A stretch of DNA of 64,000 nt from JACOTK01 sp963743945 (GCA_963743945.1 CAVURO010000004.1:174394-238393), one strand, 5' to 3'; positions 50,571-59,174 are shown, counted from the stretch's first letter. Notes: generated by a model not told the origin, from the letters alone. A program made the numbers and translations.

Positions 50571-50975
50571 CTACCGGGGAACCTCGACCTCACAACGAAG
50601 CATCGGGGCGGCGGCAAGTCGTTGGTCGAGCGTGAGCAGCGTGGCACCGAGGGCCTCGGCAAGAGCGACGTAGAGAGCGTCATAGCCCCGCAGGTTCGCC
50701 CGGAGCTGCCAGGCTCGTGTGAGCAGCGGCCGATGCGACCATCGCTCACCTGGCCAACGGCGCAGGTCGTCGACGGCTTGATCTGCCCCTGTTGTGTCCA
50801 ACGCTCCCCTGCGGTGATGGGTCTGTATCACCGACAGCACTTCCGCATCGATCAGATGGGGCGCAACGTGGTCCTGATCGATCGCTATCCGTTGGCGAAT
50901 GCTCTCCGATTCGGGCGTGTCGGCCACCACCTCGAACAGGACACTGGCGTCAATCACCAGCAAGGGGCCACTCAC
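50571..50975 (-). CDS. vapC: VapC-type PIN toxin, duplicated module copy 2
   Basis: 134 residues, intact. It differs from copy 1 by Gln for Pro (IAIDQDHVAP) and His for Tyr (IQTHHRRGAL). Catalytic residues are the same in both copies, so both toxins could be active and each antitoxin should neutralise both. Confidence 0.9.
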   Translation of the reverse strand: MSGPLLVIDASVLFEVVADTPESESIRQRIAIDQDHVAPHLIDAEVLSVIQTHHRRGALDTTGADQAVDDLRRWPGERWSHRPLLTRAWQLRANLRGYDALYVALAEALGATLLTLDQRLAAAPMLRCEVEVPR

Positions 50976-51195
50976 CTCGAATATCGTCGAGCGCTTCGAG
51001 CACCTCGGCACGAGCAATTGCCGAGGGACGCCGACGTGTCCGCTCGAGCCACTCGTCGATCGTCGGTCGACCCGCCAACCGAGTCGCCTCTCGTCGCAGG
51101 AGATCAGGAACGCTCAAGCCCGCCTCTGCCGCCCGCCGCGCCAGCGCCAAATACACGTCATCGTCGATATCACGTATCTGCACGGTCTTGGGCAT
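50950..51195 (-). CDS. vapB: FitA-like ribbon-helix-helix antitoxin, copy 2
   Basis: 81 residues, same sequence as the copy at 46318-46563, with the same upstream GCAT-N6-ATGC. The duplicated block extends only about 35 bp upstream of the start, so the promoter may or may not be fully included. Confidence 0.9.
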   Translation of the reverse strand: MPKTVQIRDIDDDVYLALARRAAEAGLSVPDLLRREATRLAGRPTIDEWLERTRRRPSAIARAEVLEALDDIRGEWPLAGD

Positions 51196-51282
51196 CTTTG
51201 CATCATATCATGCGTCATTGCATCTGCTGACGCAACAGCGGTGGCGGCCCCCCTTTCGTGGGCATGGTGCTCGTTGTTGGGA

Positions 51283-51564
51283 TCAGCGCTTGGGAACTGG
51301 GCGTCCGTAACGTTGGCGAGCGGCTTCGCCTGACGTTCCAACCATGGCTCCGATCGCGGCCCATGAATGCCCCTCGGCGCGTGCGACCGACACTGCGTCG
51401 GCGAGGTGGCGATCGGCATCGGCCCGGGCCTGGAACGCGTGGCGAACCGCTCGCAGCGCTGCCGCATCGGTGACGTCGGTCGGGTCGGGCTCATGGGTCT
51501 CGAAACGGGCAGCGAGCTCATCGGCCTGATCGAGGATCTCCTTCATGGTGCGGGGCATGGGCAT
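51283..51564 (-). CDS. Small helix-turn-helix protein, antitoxin-like
   Basis: 93 residues. N-terminal helices (MKEILDQADELAARFETHEP, RAVRHAFQARADADRHLADAV) precede an HTH (EGHSWAAIGAMVGTSGEAARQRYG). This form is common among small antitoxin/regulator proteins of actinobacteria. No toxin follows. ATG 51564 or 51558 (better spaced from AGAAGG). Confidence 0.7.
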   Translation of the reverse strand: MPMPRTMKEILDQADELAARFETHEPDPTDVTDAAALRAVRHAFQARADADRHLADAVSVARAEGHSWAAIGAMVGTSGEAARQRYGRPVPKR

Positions 51565-51769
51565 CACCTTCTGTACTTGGGTCGGGCAGGCATCGCGTGG
51601 ACGATGATGGGTCCTTCGTTGGAGGCTACGACGCCTACCTCGAAGAGATTGCCTGCAATGCAAGCTAACTTGTTACACGGTCACCGACTTGACGATCTAC
51701 GGGGGCGTGTCCGACTTGTGCAGAGCGTTTGGTCGATGTTCTCGAGGTCTTCACGGTCAGATTTCCGAC

Positions 51770-51791
51770 AGGTGGTCCCGCGGGACCACCT
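51770..51791. promoter_or_regulatory. 22-bp perfect palindrome
   Basis: AGGTGGTCCCG joined directly to CGGGACCACCT, 11 bp per arm with no spacer. A gapless palindrome cannot form a normal terminator loop. It suits a dimeric protein-binding site or a recombination site. It lies about 220 bp from the glyA end. Confidence 0.6.
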
Positions 51792-51898
51792 TTGTCCACA
51801 GGTTCGGGGTGTCTCGACAGATTCGCCATCGTCAGGGCATCCGTGAGCTCGTGGCATTGACGCCCAGAGGGCCCAGATCACCCCTCCGGGACAGGCGG

Positions 51899-51957
51899 CC
51901 CCAGGTCTGATTGCCCCAGGTCTGATTGCCCCAGGTCTGATGCCGCGGGTCTGATGC
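51899..51957. repeat. 15-bp tandem repeat
   Basis: CCCCAGGTCTGATTG occurs twice exactly, followed by degenerate CCCCAGGTCTGATG and GCGGGTCTGATGC. Non-coding. Confidence 0.85.
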
Positions 51958-52011
51958 ATCGGGCGATGGGTCGGGCGGGCGGGCAGGCGGGCAGTCAGGC
52001 GGGCGGGGCCG

Positions 52012-53262
52012 TCAGGCGGGATAGGGGGTGTGCTTGGCGCACAGGACACCGACCTGTTCACGGACGGCGTCGAGCGCCGACTCGTCGTCACGCTCGCGCA
52101 GGGCACGGGCGATGAGGTGCGCGATCTCGACCATCTCCGGAACCTCCATGCCGGCGGTGGTGACCGCGGCGGTTCCGATGCGCACGCCGCTGGTGACGAA
52201 CGGGGAGCGGGGGTCGCCGGGGATCGCGTTGCGGTTGAGCGTGATGCCCGCTCGATCGAGCACCTCCTGGGCCTGCTTGCCCGTGAGCTCGGCGTCGAAG
52301 GGACGCAGGTCGACGAGCATCAGGTGGTTCTCGGTCCCCCCCGAGATGAGGCGGAACCCCTCGCCGGCGAGCGCCTGGGCGAGCGCCTGGGCGTTGGTCA
52401 CGACCTGGGCGGCATAGGTGCGAAACGACGGCTGGGCAGCCTCGGCGAACGCGACCGCCTTTGCCGCGACGACGTGTTCGAGCGGGCCGCCCTGCAGGCC
52501 GGGGAACACGGCCTTGTCGATCGCCGCCGCGTGCTCGGACTTGGTCAGGATGCAGCCCCCCCGAGGGCCGCGAAGCGTCTTGTGGGTGGTGAAGGTGACG
52601 ACGTCGGCAAGGGCCACGGGCGAGGGATGCGCGCCTCCGGCGATGAGCCCGGCGATATGCGCCGCGTCGAACATCAACAGGGCGCCGACCTCGTCGGCGA
52701 TGGCCCGGAAGGGCTCGACCTCGATGCGTCGGGGATAGGCCGTCGCCCCGGCGACGATGAGCTTGGGTCGCTCGCGCAGGGCGACGTCGCGCACCTGATC
52801 GAAGTCGATGCGCTCGTCGCTCTCGTTCACCCCGTAGGAGCAGAAGCGGTACATGCGTCCGCTGAAGTTGACCGGCGAGCCGTGCGTGAGGTGTCCCCCG
52901 TGGTCGAGGCTCATGCCCAGCACCGTGTCACCGATCTCGAGCAGGGCGAGGTAGACCGCGGCGTTGGCGTTGGCGCCCGCATGGGGCTGCACGTTGGCGT
53001 GCTCGGCGCCGAAGAGCCTCGTCACCCGTTGGCGAGCCAGCTCCTCGACCTCGTCGATGTGCTGGTTGCCGCCGTAGTAGCGCTTGCCCGGATAGCCCTC
53101 GGCGTACTTGTTGGTCAGCACCGAGCCCGTCGCCGCCATGACCGCAGGCGAGGTGAAGTTCTCACTGGCGATGAGCTGCAGCGTCGTGTTCTGACGCTCG
53201 AGCTCGGCGTCCAGGTAGCCGAAGAGCTCGGGGTCGCTCGCTCGAATGTCGTCGGAGATCAT
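52012..53262 (-). CDS. glyA: Serine hydroxymethyltransferase
   Basis: 416 residues, complete. The PLP-binding Lys is in VTFTTHKTLRGPRGG; LIASENFTS, YAEGYPGKRYYGG, HGGHLTHG and SGVRIGTAAVTT are all present. It converts serine and tetrahydrofolate to glycine and methylene-THF. It normally neighbours wecA and atpI in actinobacteria as I recall; here the island follows its 3' end, and a damaged copy of that 3' end lies 4.2 kb away. Confidence 0.97.
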   Translation of the reverse strand: MISDDIRASDPELFGYLDAELERQNTTLQLIASENFTSPAVMAATGSVLTNKYAEGYPGKRYYGGNQHIDEVEELARQRVTRLFGAEHANVQPHAGANANAAVYLALLEIGDTVLGMSLDHGGHLTHGSPVNFSGRMYRFCSYGVNESDERIDFDQVRDVALRERPKLIVAGATAYPRRIEVEPFRAIADEVGALLMFDAAHIAGLIAGGAHPSPVALADVVTFTTHKTLRGPRGGCILTKSEHAAAIDKAVFPGLQGGPLEHVVAAKAVAFAEAAQPSFRTYAAQVVTNAQALAQALAGEGFRLISGGTENHLMLVDLRPFDAELTGKQAQEVLDRAGITLNRNAIPGDPRSPFVTSGVRIGTAAVTTAGMEVPEMVEIAHLIARALRERDDESALDAVREQVGVLCAKHTPYPA

Positions 53263-53422
53263 GTGTCGCTCGTTCCTTCCTTGCCACCCACCGGGTCAGG
53301 TGCCGCCACAGTGTAAGGCGGCGCCGTGCCGAGCGGCGCACCGGGAGCACGGAGCGGGGCCGGGCCACGGCGGGTGCACCGAGCAGGCCAGGGCAGGTCA
53401 GGTCAGGCCGGGTCGGGGCAGG

Positions 53423-53978
53423 TCAGGGCCAGAGCAGATCGACCAGCCGGGTGGTCAGGTCGTCGAGCTCGTCGGCGAGGTCCTCGAACGCGCTGCGGCT
53501 CTGTCCGTAGGGGTCGGCGATGTCGTCGAGGGGCGACTCACCGAGCAGGTCACGTCGTTCCCGACCCTCGTGTCGGGCCTCCAACCAGGCGTCGAGGGTC
53601 TCGTCGCCACGACGAGGGCCCACGAGCTCACCGCGACGAACCAGCTCCTTGAGGGTGAAGGCCCGGGGCCAGACAGCCGGGACCACGCTGACCGCATCGC
53701 GCACGTGCTCGCGGGCCATGGCGAGCACCAACCCGGCGGGTTCGAGGATCGACGCCGAGCTCGATCGGCTGCGGTGTCCGCCGATGTCGATGCCCCGCTG
53801 GGCCAACACGTCGACACCGTGGCGCGCAGCCGGGACGCCCGCTCTCCAGTCGTCCCGCCGAGTCGACCACCGCCGGGACCCCGCGCTCGGCGAGCAGCGC
53901 ACGGAGCATGCCCTGCGCCATGGGCGATCGACAGATGTTGCCCATGCACAGAACCACGATCCGGAAGTCCTCGGCCAT
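53423..53978 (-). pseudogene. Low-molecular-weight protein tyrosine phosphatase, one frameshift
   Basis: From ATG 53978, VVLCMGNICRSPMAQG carries the catalytic P-loop (CxGNxCRSP), and reading continues to VVDSAG. The remainder (DWRAGVPAARHGVDVLAQRG, HRSR, DPYGQS with the general-acid Asp) is in the next frame. One extra base near 53852 accounts for it. The reconstructed enzyme is about 184 residues. It lies 160 bp upstream of glyA on the same strand, its usual neighbourhood. Confidence 0.88.
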
Positions 53979-54099
53979 CTCCTCATCGTAGGAGTTGGCG
54001 CTGCGAACCCGGCGTCGCCGTCTGCGACCCCGCCGGCGAACCCGGCGCCCCCGATCCTCGGCTGTCGCCCGCCGCAGCCCGTTCGCTACCATCCCGACC

Positions 54100-54957
54100 A
54101 TGTCGCAGCTCCCCGAAGACCTCTCCTCCCCCGGCCACGACCCCGAGATGCCCGAGGCGATCTACCTGCCCGAGGCCACGTCGGCCGACGGCGTCGAGCG
54201 CGTCCTGCCGACCGACCTGGCGCGAGGGCCCTGGGACCCCGATGCGCAACACGGCGGGCCTCCTGCGGCGCTGCTCGCCCGTTGCATCGAGCGCCACGAG
54301 CCCGAGGACACGCTCTTTGTGAGCCGTGTCGCCGTCGAGCTGTTGCGACCCGTGCCCATCAGCCTCCTGACACTGACCACCCGCACCATCCGTCCCGGCA
54401 AGCGGGTGCAACTGGTGGAGACCGTCATGCGAGCCGGCGAGGTGGAGATCGCCCGGGCGACGGGCCTTCGCACACGGGTGACGCCGCTCGAGGAGACGCC
54501 GGCGACCCCGGCGATCAGCCTTCCCGCTCCGGCCGAGTCGCTTCCCTCCATGCCGGCGTTTCCCGCCATGCCCGGCCAGGGCTTCATCACCCATGCGGTG
54601 GAGCTGCGGCCGATCTCGATGGGCGCCATGGGCGGAGGCCCTCCCGCACAGGGCATGGTGTGGTTTCGTGCACGGGTGCCGTTGGTGGCAGGCGAGGAGC
54701 TCACCCCCACCGCACGGGTGCTCATGGCCGCCGACGCCCAGGGGGGCATGAGCGCGGTGCTCGACTTCACCCGCTACACGTTCATCAACCCCGACCTCAC
54801 GGTCTATCTGCACCGTGCCCCGGTCGGGGAATGGATCGGCGTCGAGTGCCAGAGCTGGGTGGAGCCGAGCGGTTCGGGCATGGCCGAGAGCGTGCTGCAC
54901 GACGCGCAGGGACGCATCGGCCGGGGCGCCCAGGCGCTGTCCATCGCGCTTCGCTAG
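54100..54957 (+). CDS. Acyl-CoA thioesterase-like (double hotdog) protein
   Basis: 285 residues. GPWDPDAQHGGPPAALLARCIE is the opening helix of the TesB-like/4HBT_3 hotdog family, the second hotdog has LDFTRYTFINPDLTVYLHR, and GRGAQALSIALR ends the protein as in this family. It likely hydrolyses acyl-CoA esters; the substrate is unknown. Divergent from the phosphatase gene. ATG 54100 was chosen because the preceding open frame is arginine-rich noise. Confidence 0.85.
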   Translation: MSQLPEDLSSPGHDPEMPEAIYLPEATSADGVERVLPTDLARGPWDPDAQHGGPPAALLARCIERHEPEDTLFVSRVAVELLRPVPISLLTLTTRTIRPGKRVQLVETVMRAGEVEIARATGLRTRVTPLEETPATPAISLPAPAESLPSMPAFPAMPGQGFITHAVELRPISMGAMGGGPPAQGMVWFRARVPLVAGEELTPTARVLMAADAQGGMSAVLDFTRYTFINPDLTVYLHRAPVGEWIGVECQSWVEPSGSGMAESVLHDAQGRIGRGAQALSIALR

Positions 54958-55215
54958 GAACACGCCATGCCAAGGAGCCGGCCCCGTTTGCCCACTCGGC
55001 GAGGAGTTCAGGGCGCAGACCAAGGTTCTCGACGAGTAGTTCCGCTCCGGGACGTCGAGGAGTCTTCCGCTGGATCGAGCGGGAGCCCTGTCCATCGCAC
55101 TTCGCTAGAGCGAGGATCCCAGCAGCGTTAGTCAGTTCCCTGGGTGCGACTGGCGGGCGCCTTGTGGCGGGTCTTGTCCCAGGCCAGACGGGGCGGGGGT
55201 CATTTCATAGGTTCC
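54958..55215. other. Gene-free interval with an echo of the thioesterase 3' end
   Basis: No gene supported. CCTGTCCATCGCACTTCGCTAG at about 55089-55110 closely repeats the last codons and stop of the thioesterase (54936-54957), so a short piece of that gene end was copied about 150 bp downstream. Confidence 0.6.
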
Positions 55216-55938
55216 CTAAGGCGTAAACAAGAAGTTGCTGACGTAGTCGGACCCAGCGCGGTCGCCGTGCTCGATTGGTTGCATCTCCGGACCGTCAAAC
55301 TCCGAGATCGGGTGAAACGACCCCCAACGCATGAACGCCCCGGTTCCGTACCCCAGTTCGTCGAGAAAGTAGGCCGCAGTTCGTTCAACCGTTCCCGCAG
55401 CGTGGCGCTCTTCCAGTTCGATGAACACTACGGGTCGGTTTCGGCGCAACGTGTCGTGTGCGCCCTCAAGGGCCTGTGCTTCGTGGCCTTCCACATCAAC
55501 TTTCACGAACGACACGCCGGACAGAGCCAGGGAATCGATTGTCATCGTTCGAACTGAGAGGTCTGCACCCTCGCCAGCCAAGCCTCCTTCCACCAGATGG
55601 GCCTCACCGAGTCCCTCCGGAACCCTCAGGGTCGCGGCGCCTGCTGTGTTCGACGCTGCTGCACCGTGGACCACAACCCCCCGAAGCCTCGCGCGATGTA
55701 GGTATGAGGCGAGCGTGGGGTTCGGCTCAAACGCGTGGACGGCGCCAGCTCGCTTGGCGATCCAATAGGTGTACAGACCGAGATTCGCACCGACGTCGAG
55801 GGCTGTGGTTCCGGGCACAACGAGCTCCGCAAGAAGACTGGCTGGCGCTCCGAGACCGTGCAGCGCCCGCCGGTTCCGGTGTCCGCGGATTCGAAGCCCG
55901 AGTACTGGCATCAGGCGGTCCCTTGCCCGCAAGGTCAC
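55216..55938 (-). CDS. FkbM-family methyltransferase
   Basis: 240 residues. VVPGTTALDVGANLGLYT is the SAM-binding motif I; FVKVDVEGHEAQALEGA is the FkbM hallmark. Such enzymes O-methylate sugars or polyketides; in a polysaccharide locus, sugar methylation is likely. GTG start at 55938. It overlaps the end of the upstream membrane-protein fragment by four bases. Confidence 0.9.
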   Translation of the reverse strand: MTLRARDRLMPVLGLRIRGHRNRRALHGLGAPASLLAELVVPGTTALDVGANLGLYTYWIAKRAGAVHAFEPNPTLASYLHRARLRGVVVHGAAASNTAGAATLRVPEGLGEAHLVEGGLAGEGADLSVRTMTIDSLALSGVSFVKVDVEGHEAQALEGAHDTLRRNRPVVFIELEERHAAGTVERTAAYFLDELGYGTGAFMRWGSFHPISEFDGPEMQPIEHGDRAGSDYVSNFLFTP

Positions 55939-56330
55939 TGTGGAATCCTAGGTGCGACCGAGGCCAAGGGCGGGTTCGCAAGCGCCGGGGATCCGATCGT
56001 CCCCGAAGGGCTCCAGAGTGAAAGCCGACCAAGTTGCGCGGCGGCTTCAACCACGAGGCCGATCCCCAAGACGTGAAACCCATCGAATGCGTCGGCGCCG
56101 CTCCAGAAGCGAATGAGGAAGTACAGAACGAGAGAAGCCCTGAGATACTCTCGCTGTGTCGTGGTCCGCTGTCGGGCTGAAGCCATCGCAAGCCCCAAGC
56201 CAAGCGATGACCACAGCTCAGCGCGGATGGTGGCCACCCTAAAGAGCGCCGACATATACCCGGGGCCGGACAGGAACATTCCGCTGGCACCGAATCCAAG
56301 TTTCCTGCCCGAACACACCGCGGATACCGG
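55935..56330 (-). pseudogene. C-terminal piece of a Wzy-like polymerase
   Basis: About 125 residues: FGASGMFLSGPGYMSALFR, LVLYFLIRFWSGADAFDGFHVL. These align with the C-terminus of the polymerase-like gene at 60.6-62.0 kb (YGASGMFLSGAGYIDILFR, FVVYFVIRFWSGGDAFDVFYVL), so two related polymerases existed. The N-terminal part is gone; an ATPase fragment lies directly upstream. Confidence 0.75.
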
Positions 56331-56339
56331 AGTTGGTTT

Positions 56340-56460
56340 CCCTCCCCATCGACCGCAGCAGCGTGGTCTTACCGACCTGGCATGCCCCCGCCAGCACTAC
56401 GACACCAAACGTCGCCGTACGCCGTCCGACGACGGGGGCGACAAAGCGCACGAAATGCAT
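56340..56460 (-). pseudogene. N-terminal fragment of an AAA_14/DUF4143 ATPase
   Basis: About 35 residues: ATFGVVVLAGACQVGKTTLL is a Walker A motif in the setting of the DUF4143-type AAA ATPases. The rest is replaced by the polymerase fragment. Weak because of its length. Confidence 0.5.
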
Positions 56461-56519
56461 GTACCCAGTCTACCAGGAAGGGCAACAACATGCGGCCCCG
56501 ATGTTGACGAACTACCCAC

Positions 56520-56890
56520 CACCACCACGACCACACCACTGCCTTCCGAACGCGGTGGCAGGCATCGCCAGGCGCTCGCCCTCGCTCAGATCCGGCCCCC
56601 GACCTGGCGAGCCCGGCCCCGGACTCCGGTCGGGCCAAGGTCGTGTAGCGGGTCGCCCGGCGAGTGCACGGATGTCTCGCACGAGGTCCCACGCGATGTC
56701 CTCACGGGTCCGTTCGGTCGGGGTGGCCGGTCGAACGGCTCGACAGCCACGCTCGCGGCGCCAGAGGCGTCGATCACGTCGTTCTTCCGGCGGCCACCAC
56801 GTGAAAGCTCCCGCACGCGTGAGGTCGCGGTCGTGGCCACGTCCAGCACGACCTCGTCGTGGGCGATCAGCCACGGCGCGGTAGGCGCAC
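56520..56890 (-). pseudogene. IS110 transposase, middle part
   Basis: The minus strand reads VLDVATTATSRVRELSRGG and RRKNDVIDASGAASVAV, the DEDD-domain segment of IS110-family transposases, then further frame-shifted family-like sequence. It ends exactly at the right terminus of the IS3 element at 56891. The N-terminal part resumes on the far side at 59250. Confidence 0.8.
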
Positions 56891-57535
56891 TGACCGGTAC
56901 CCGATGAGTGGTCCTCGCGTCGATGCGAGTTGTGGCTGTCTGTTGGTCCAGTCCTCGGTGAACTCGGCGGGGTGAGGCCGCCGTGAGCACTATGGGGTCG
57001 GTTGGTGTTGTAGTCAATTCGCCAGTCCTCGGTGAGCACCTGGGCCTCGAGCAGGGAATCGAATTGCCGGCCGTTGAGGTGTTCGTCGCGGAACCGGCCG
57101 TTGAATGATTCGATCCAGGCGTTCTGCCACGGTGAGCCCGGGTCGATGAACATGGTGCAGGTGCCCTTGAACCGACACCAGTCGGCGACGGCTCGAGCGA
57201 TGGTACTCGGGCCCGTTGTCGAAGCGCACGTAGACCGGTGCGCCGCGTTGGCGATGCGGTGCGGTCGAGACACGCCACGACACCATCGGCGTCGATGGGA
57301 TCGGGCGTACGACGATGGCGAGGCATTCACGGGAACGTTCGTCGATCACGTTCAACAGCTTCAGGGTGCGACCGTCGCTGGTCTGGTCGAACTGGAAGTC
57401 CAGGGCCCACAACACGTTCGGGCGGACCGGCACACATCGCCCCAACGATCACGCCGACCCTGACCTGAACCCCTGAGATCGGTCCACGTGTTGTGCGAGT
57501 CCGTTGCCCCAAACTGGGGCGAGGAGGACAGCACG

Positions 57536-57781
57536 ATGAAACGGACACGGCATACGCCTCAGCAGATCATTCGCAAGCTCGAGGAGGGCGAGAAGCTCTT
57601 GGCTCAGGCCAAGTCGATCGAGGAGGTGGTTCGTCATCTCGAGATCACCGAGTCGACGTGGCATCGTTGGCGGAACCAGTACGGCGGTATGAAAGCCGAT
57701 GATGCGAAGCGTCTCACGGCGAGCGGTACTCACGCTGGTCGACAAGTTCGGGGTCTCCCAACGCCGTGCGTGTCCGTGTGA
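57536..57781 (+). pseudogene. IS3 orfA, truncated by internal deletion
   Basis: MKRTRHTPQQIIRKLEEGEK to the HTH (IEEVVRHLEITESTWHRWRN), as in the intact copy. After DDAKRL the leucine zipper is lost by the deletion near 57716 and the reading runs on in unrelated sequence. Confidence 0.85.
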
Positions 57782-58549
57782 TTGGTCAGCATCGTTCCAC
57801 GCAACGCAGCGAAGCGCCACCGATCACCGACGAGGAACAACGCCTGCGGTCGTGGCTTCGTGCGTCTGCTCGAGCGCCCGAGGTGGGGTTGGCGACGAGC
57901 GGCGACGATGGCTCGCAAGGGGGGCTGGCAGGTCAATAACAAGCGTATTCAGCGCCTGTGGCGCCAGGAAGGGCTGCGGGTGCCCTACAGGAAGAAGAAG
58001 AAACCGCATCGTGGGGTCGGCGTGATCGTTGGGGCGATGCGTCCGGTCCGCCCGAACGTGTTGTGGGCCCTGGACTTCCAGTTCGACCAGACCAGCGACG
58101 GTCGCACCCTGAAGCTGTTGAACGTGATCGACGAACGTTCCCGTGAATGCCTCGCCATCGTCGTCGCCCGATCCATCGACGCCGATGGTGTCGTGGCGTG
58201 TCTCGACCGCATCGCCGCCGAACGCGGCGCACCGGTCTACGTGCGCTTCGACAACGGGCCCGAGTTCATCGCTCGAGCCGTCGCCGACTGGTGTCGGTTC
58301 AAGGGCACCTGCACCATGTTCATCGACCCGGGCTCACCGTGGCAGAACGCCTGGATCGAATCATTCAACGGCCGGCTCCGCGACGAACACCTCAACGGCC
58401 GGCAATTCGATTCCCTGCTCGAGGCCCAGGTGCTCACCGAGGACTGGCGAATTGACTACAACACCAACCGACCCCATAGTGCTCACGGCGGCCTCACCCC
58501 CGCCGAGTTCACCGAGGACTGGACGAACAGACAGCCACAACTCGCATAG
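57782..58549 (+). CDS. IS3 orfB transposase, catalytic domain intact, N-terminus damaged
   Basis: The integrase core carries the DDE residues: Asp in LWALDFQFDQ, Asp in VRFDNGPEFIA and Glu in WQNAWIESFNGR. The HTH_21 part (RPRWGWRRAATMARKGGWQVNNKR) is present, but an indel near 57870 puts the first 40 or so residues in another frame, compared with the intact start seen at 58576-58821 on the minus strand. Probably inactive without OrfA. Confidence 0.85.
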   Translation: MVSIVPRNAAKRHRSPTRNNACGRGFVRLLERPRWGWRRAATMARKGGWQVNNKRIQRLWRQEGLRVPYRKKKKPHRGVGVIVGAMRPVRPNVLWALDFQFDQTSDGRTLKLLNVIDERSRECLAIVVARSIDADGVVACLDRIAAERGAPVYVRFDNGPEFIARAVADWCRFKGTCTMFIDPGSPWQNAWIESFNGRLRDEHLNGRQFDSLLEAQVLTEDWRIDYNTNRPHSAHGGLTPAEFTEDWTNRQPQLA

Positions 58550-58582
58550 CGCGTGGACCACTCATCGGGTACCGGTCAACCC

Positions 58583-58895
58583 CACGATGCGGTTTCTTCT
58601 TCTTCCTGTAGGGCACCCGCAGCCCTTCCTGGCGCCACAGGCGCTGAAGGACGCTTGTTATTGACCTGCCAGCCCCCCTTGCGAGCCATCGTCGCCGCTC
58701 GTCGCCAACCCCACCTCGGGCGCTCGAGCGAGAACGCACGAAGCCACGACCGCAGGCGTTGTTCCTCGTCGGTGATCGGTGGCGCTTCGCTGCGTTGCGT
58801 GGAACGATGCTGACCGATCACGCGACACGCACGGCGTTGGGAGACCCCGAACTTGTCGACCAGCGTGAGTACCGCTCGCCGGCGACTGTCCGGGG
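58583..58895 (-). pseudogene. IS3 orfB of the host copy, 5' part
   Basis: IGQHRSTQRSEAPPITDEEQ and RLRSWLRAFSLERPRWGWRR run to the point where the second copy is inserted. The 3' part continues at 56891-57456 with FQFDQTSDG, VRFDNGPE and ESFNGRFRDE spread over several frames. Confidence 0.85.
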
Positions 58896-59174
58896 TCAGT
58901 ATTTTCCCTCGGCGATCTCCTTGAGCATCGACTTATCGAGCTCCGCCTCGGCCAACAACTTCTTCAGCCGGGCATTCTCCTTCTCGAGCTCCTTGAGACG
59001 CTTCGCATCATCGGCTTTCATACCGCCGTACTGGTTCCGCCAACGATGCCACGTCGACTCGGTGATCTCGAGATGACGAACCACCTCCTCGATCGACTTG
59101 GCCTGAGCCAAGAGCTTCTCGCCCTCCTCGAGCTTGCGAATGATCTGCTGAGGCGTATGCCGTGTCCGTTTCAT
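58896..59174 (-). CDS. IS3 orfA, intact
   Basis: 92 residues. HTH_Tnp_1 domain (HTPQQIIRKLEEGEKLLAQA, HLEITESTWHRWRNQYGG) and a leucine zipper (LKELEKENARLKKLLAEAEL). It ends EGKY; GGAAAATACTGA near the end may be a frameshift site for the OrfAB fusion. A GAGGAGG lies 8 bp before ATG 59174. Confidence 0.9.
   Translation of the reverse strand: MKRTRHTPQQIIRKLEEGEKLLAQAKSIEEVVRHLEITESTWHRWRNQYGGMKADDAKRLKELEKENARLKKLLAEAELDKSMLKEIAEGKY

Larger units (their letters stand above)
50564..51230. repeat. Copy 2 of the 667-bp duplicated VapBC block
   Basis: Direct repeat of 45932-46598, 4,632 bp away, same orientation, 665/667 identical. Two base differences, both in vapC. Confidence 0.93.
51565..52011. 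other. Gene-free interval with palindrome and repeats before glyA
   Basis: No coding sequence is supported here. It contains a 22-bp perfect palindrome (51770-51791), a 15-bp tandem repeat (51899-51957) and a run of GGGCGGGC-type sequence just before the glyA stop. It is the right-hand edge of the island. Confidence 0.7.
57461..58578 (+). mobile_element. IS3-family element inserted, inverted, into the host copy
   Basis: Same termini as the host copy. It is flanked by a 4-bp target duplication ACCC (57457-57460 and 58579-58582), and the host sequence is rejoined exactly when the element and one ACCC are removed. Its length is 1,118 bp because about 118 bp spanning the orfA end and orfB start are deleted. 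Confidence 0.92.

Noticed and set aside
51770..51791. Rho-independent terminator for glyA
   Set aside because: The palindrome has no loop and no U-tract, and it is 220 bp beyond the glyA stop.
53263..53422. Riboswitch (glycine, THF or ZTP) upstream of glyA
   Set aside because: The leader is a GC-rich run of AGGTC/GGGTC-type repeats; I could not find the conserved cores of these riboswitches.
56891..56894. Target-site duplication for the outer IS3 copy
   Set aside because: The bases flanking its two ends (GCAC before 56891 and TGAC after 59249) do not match on either strand reading, unlike the ACCC pair of the inner copy.
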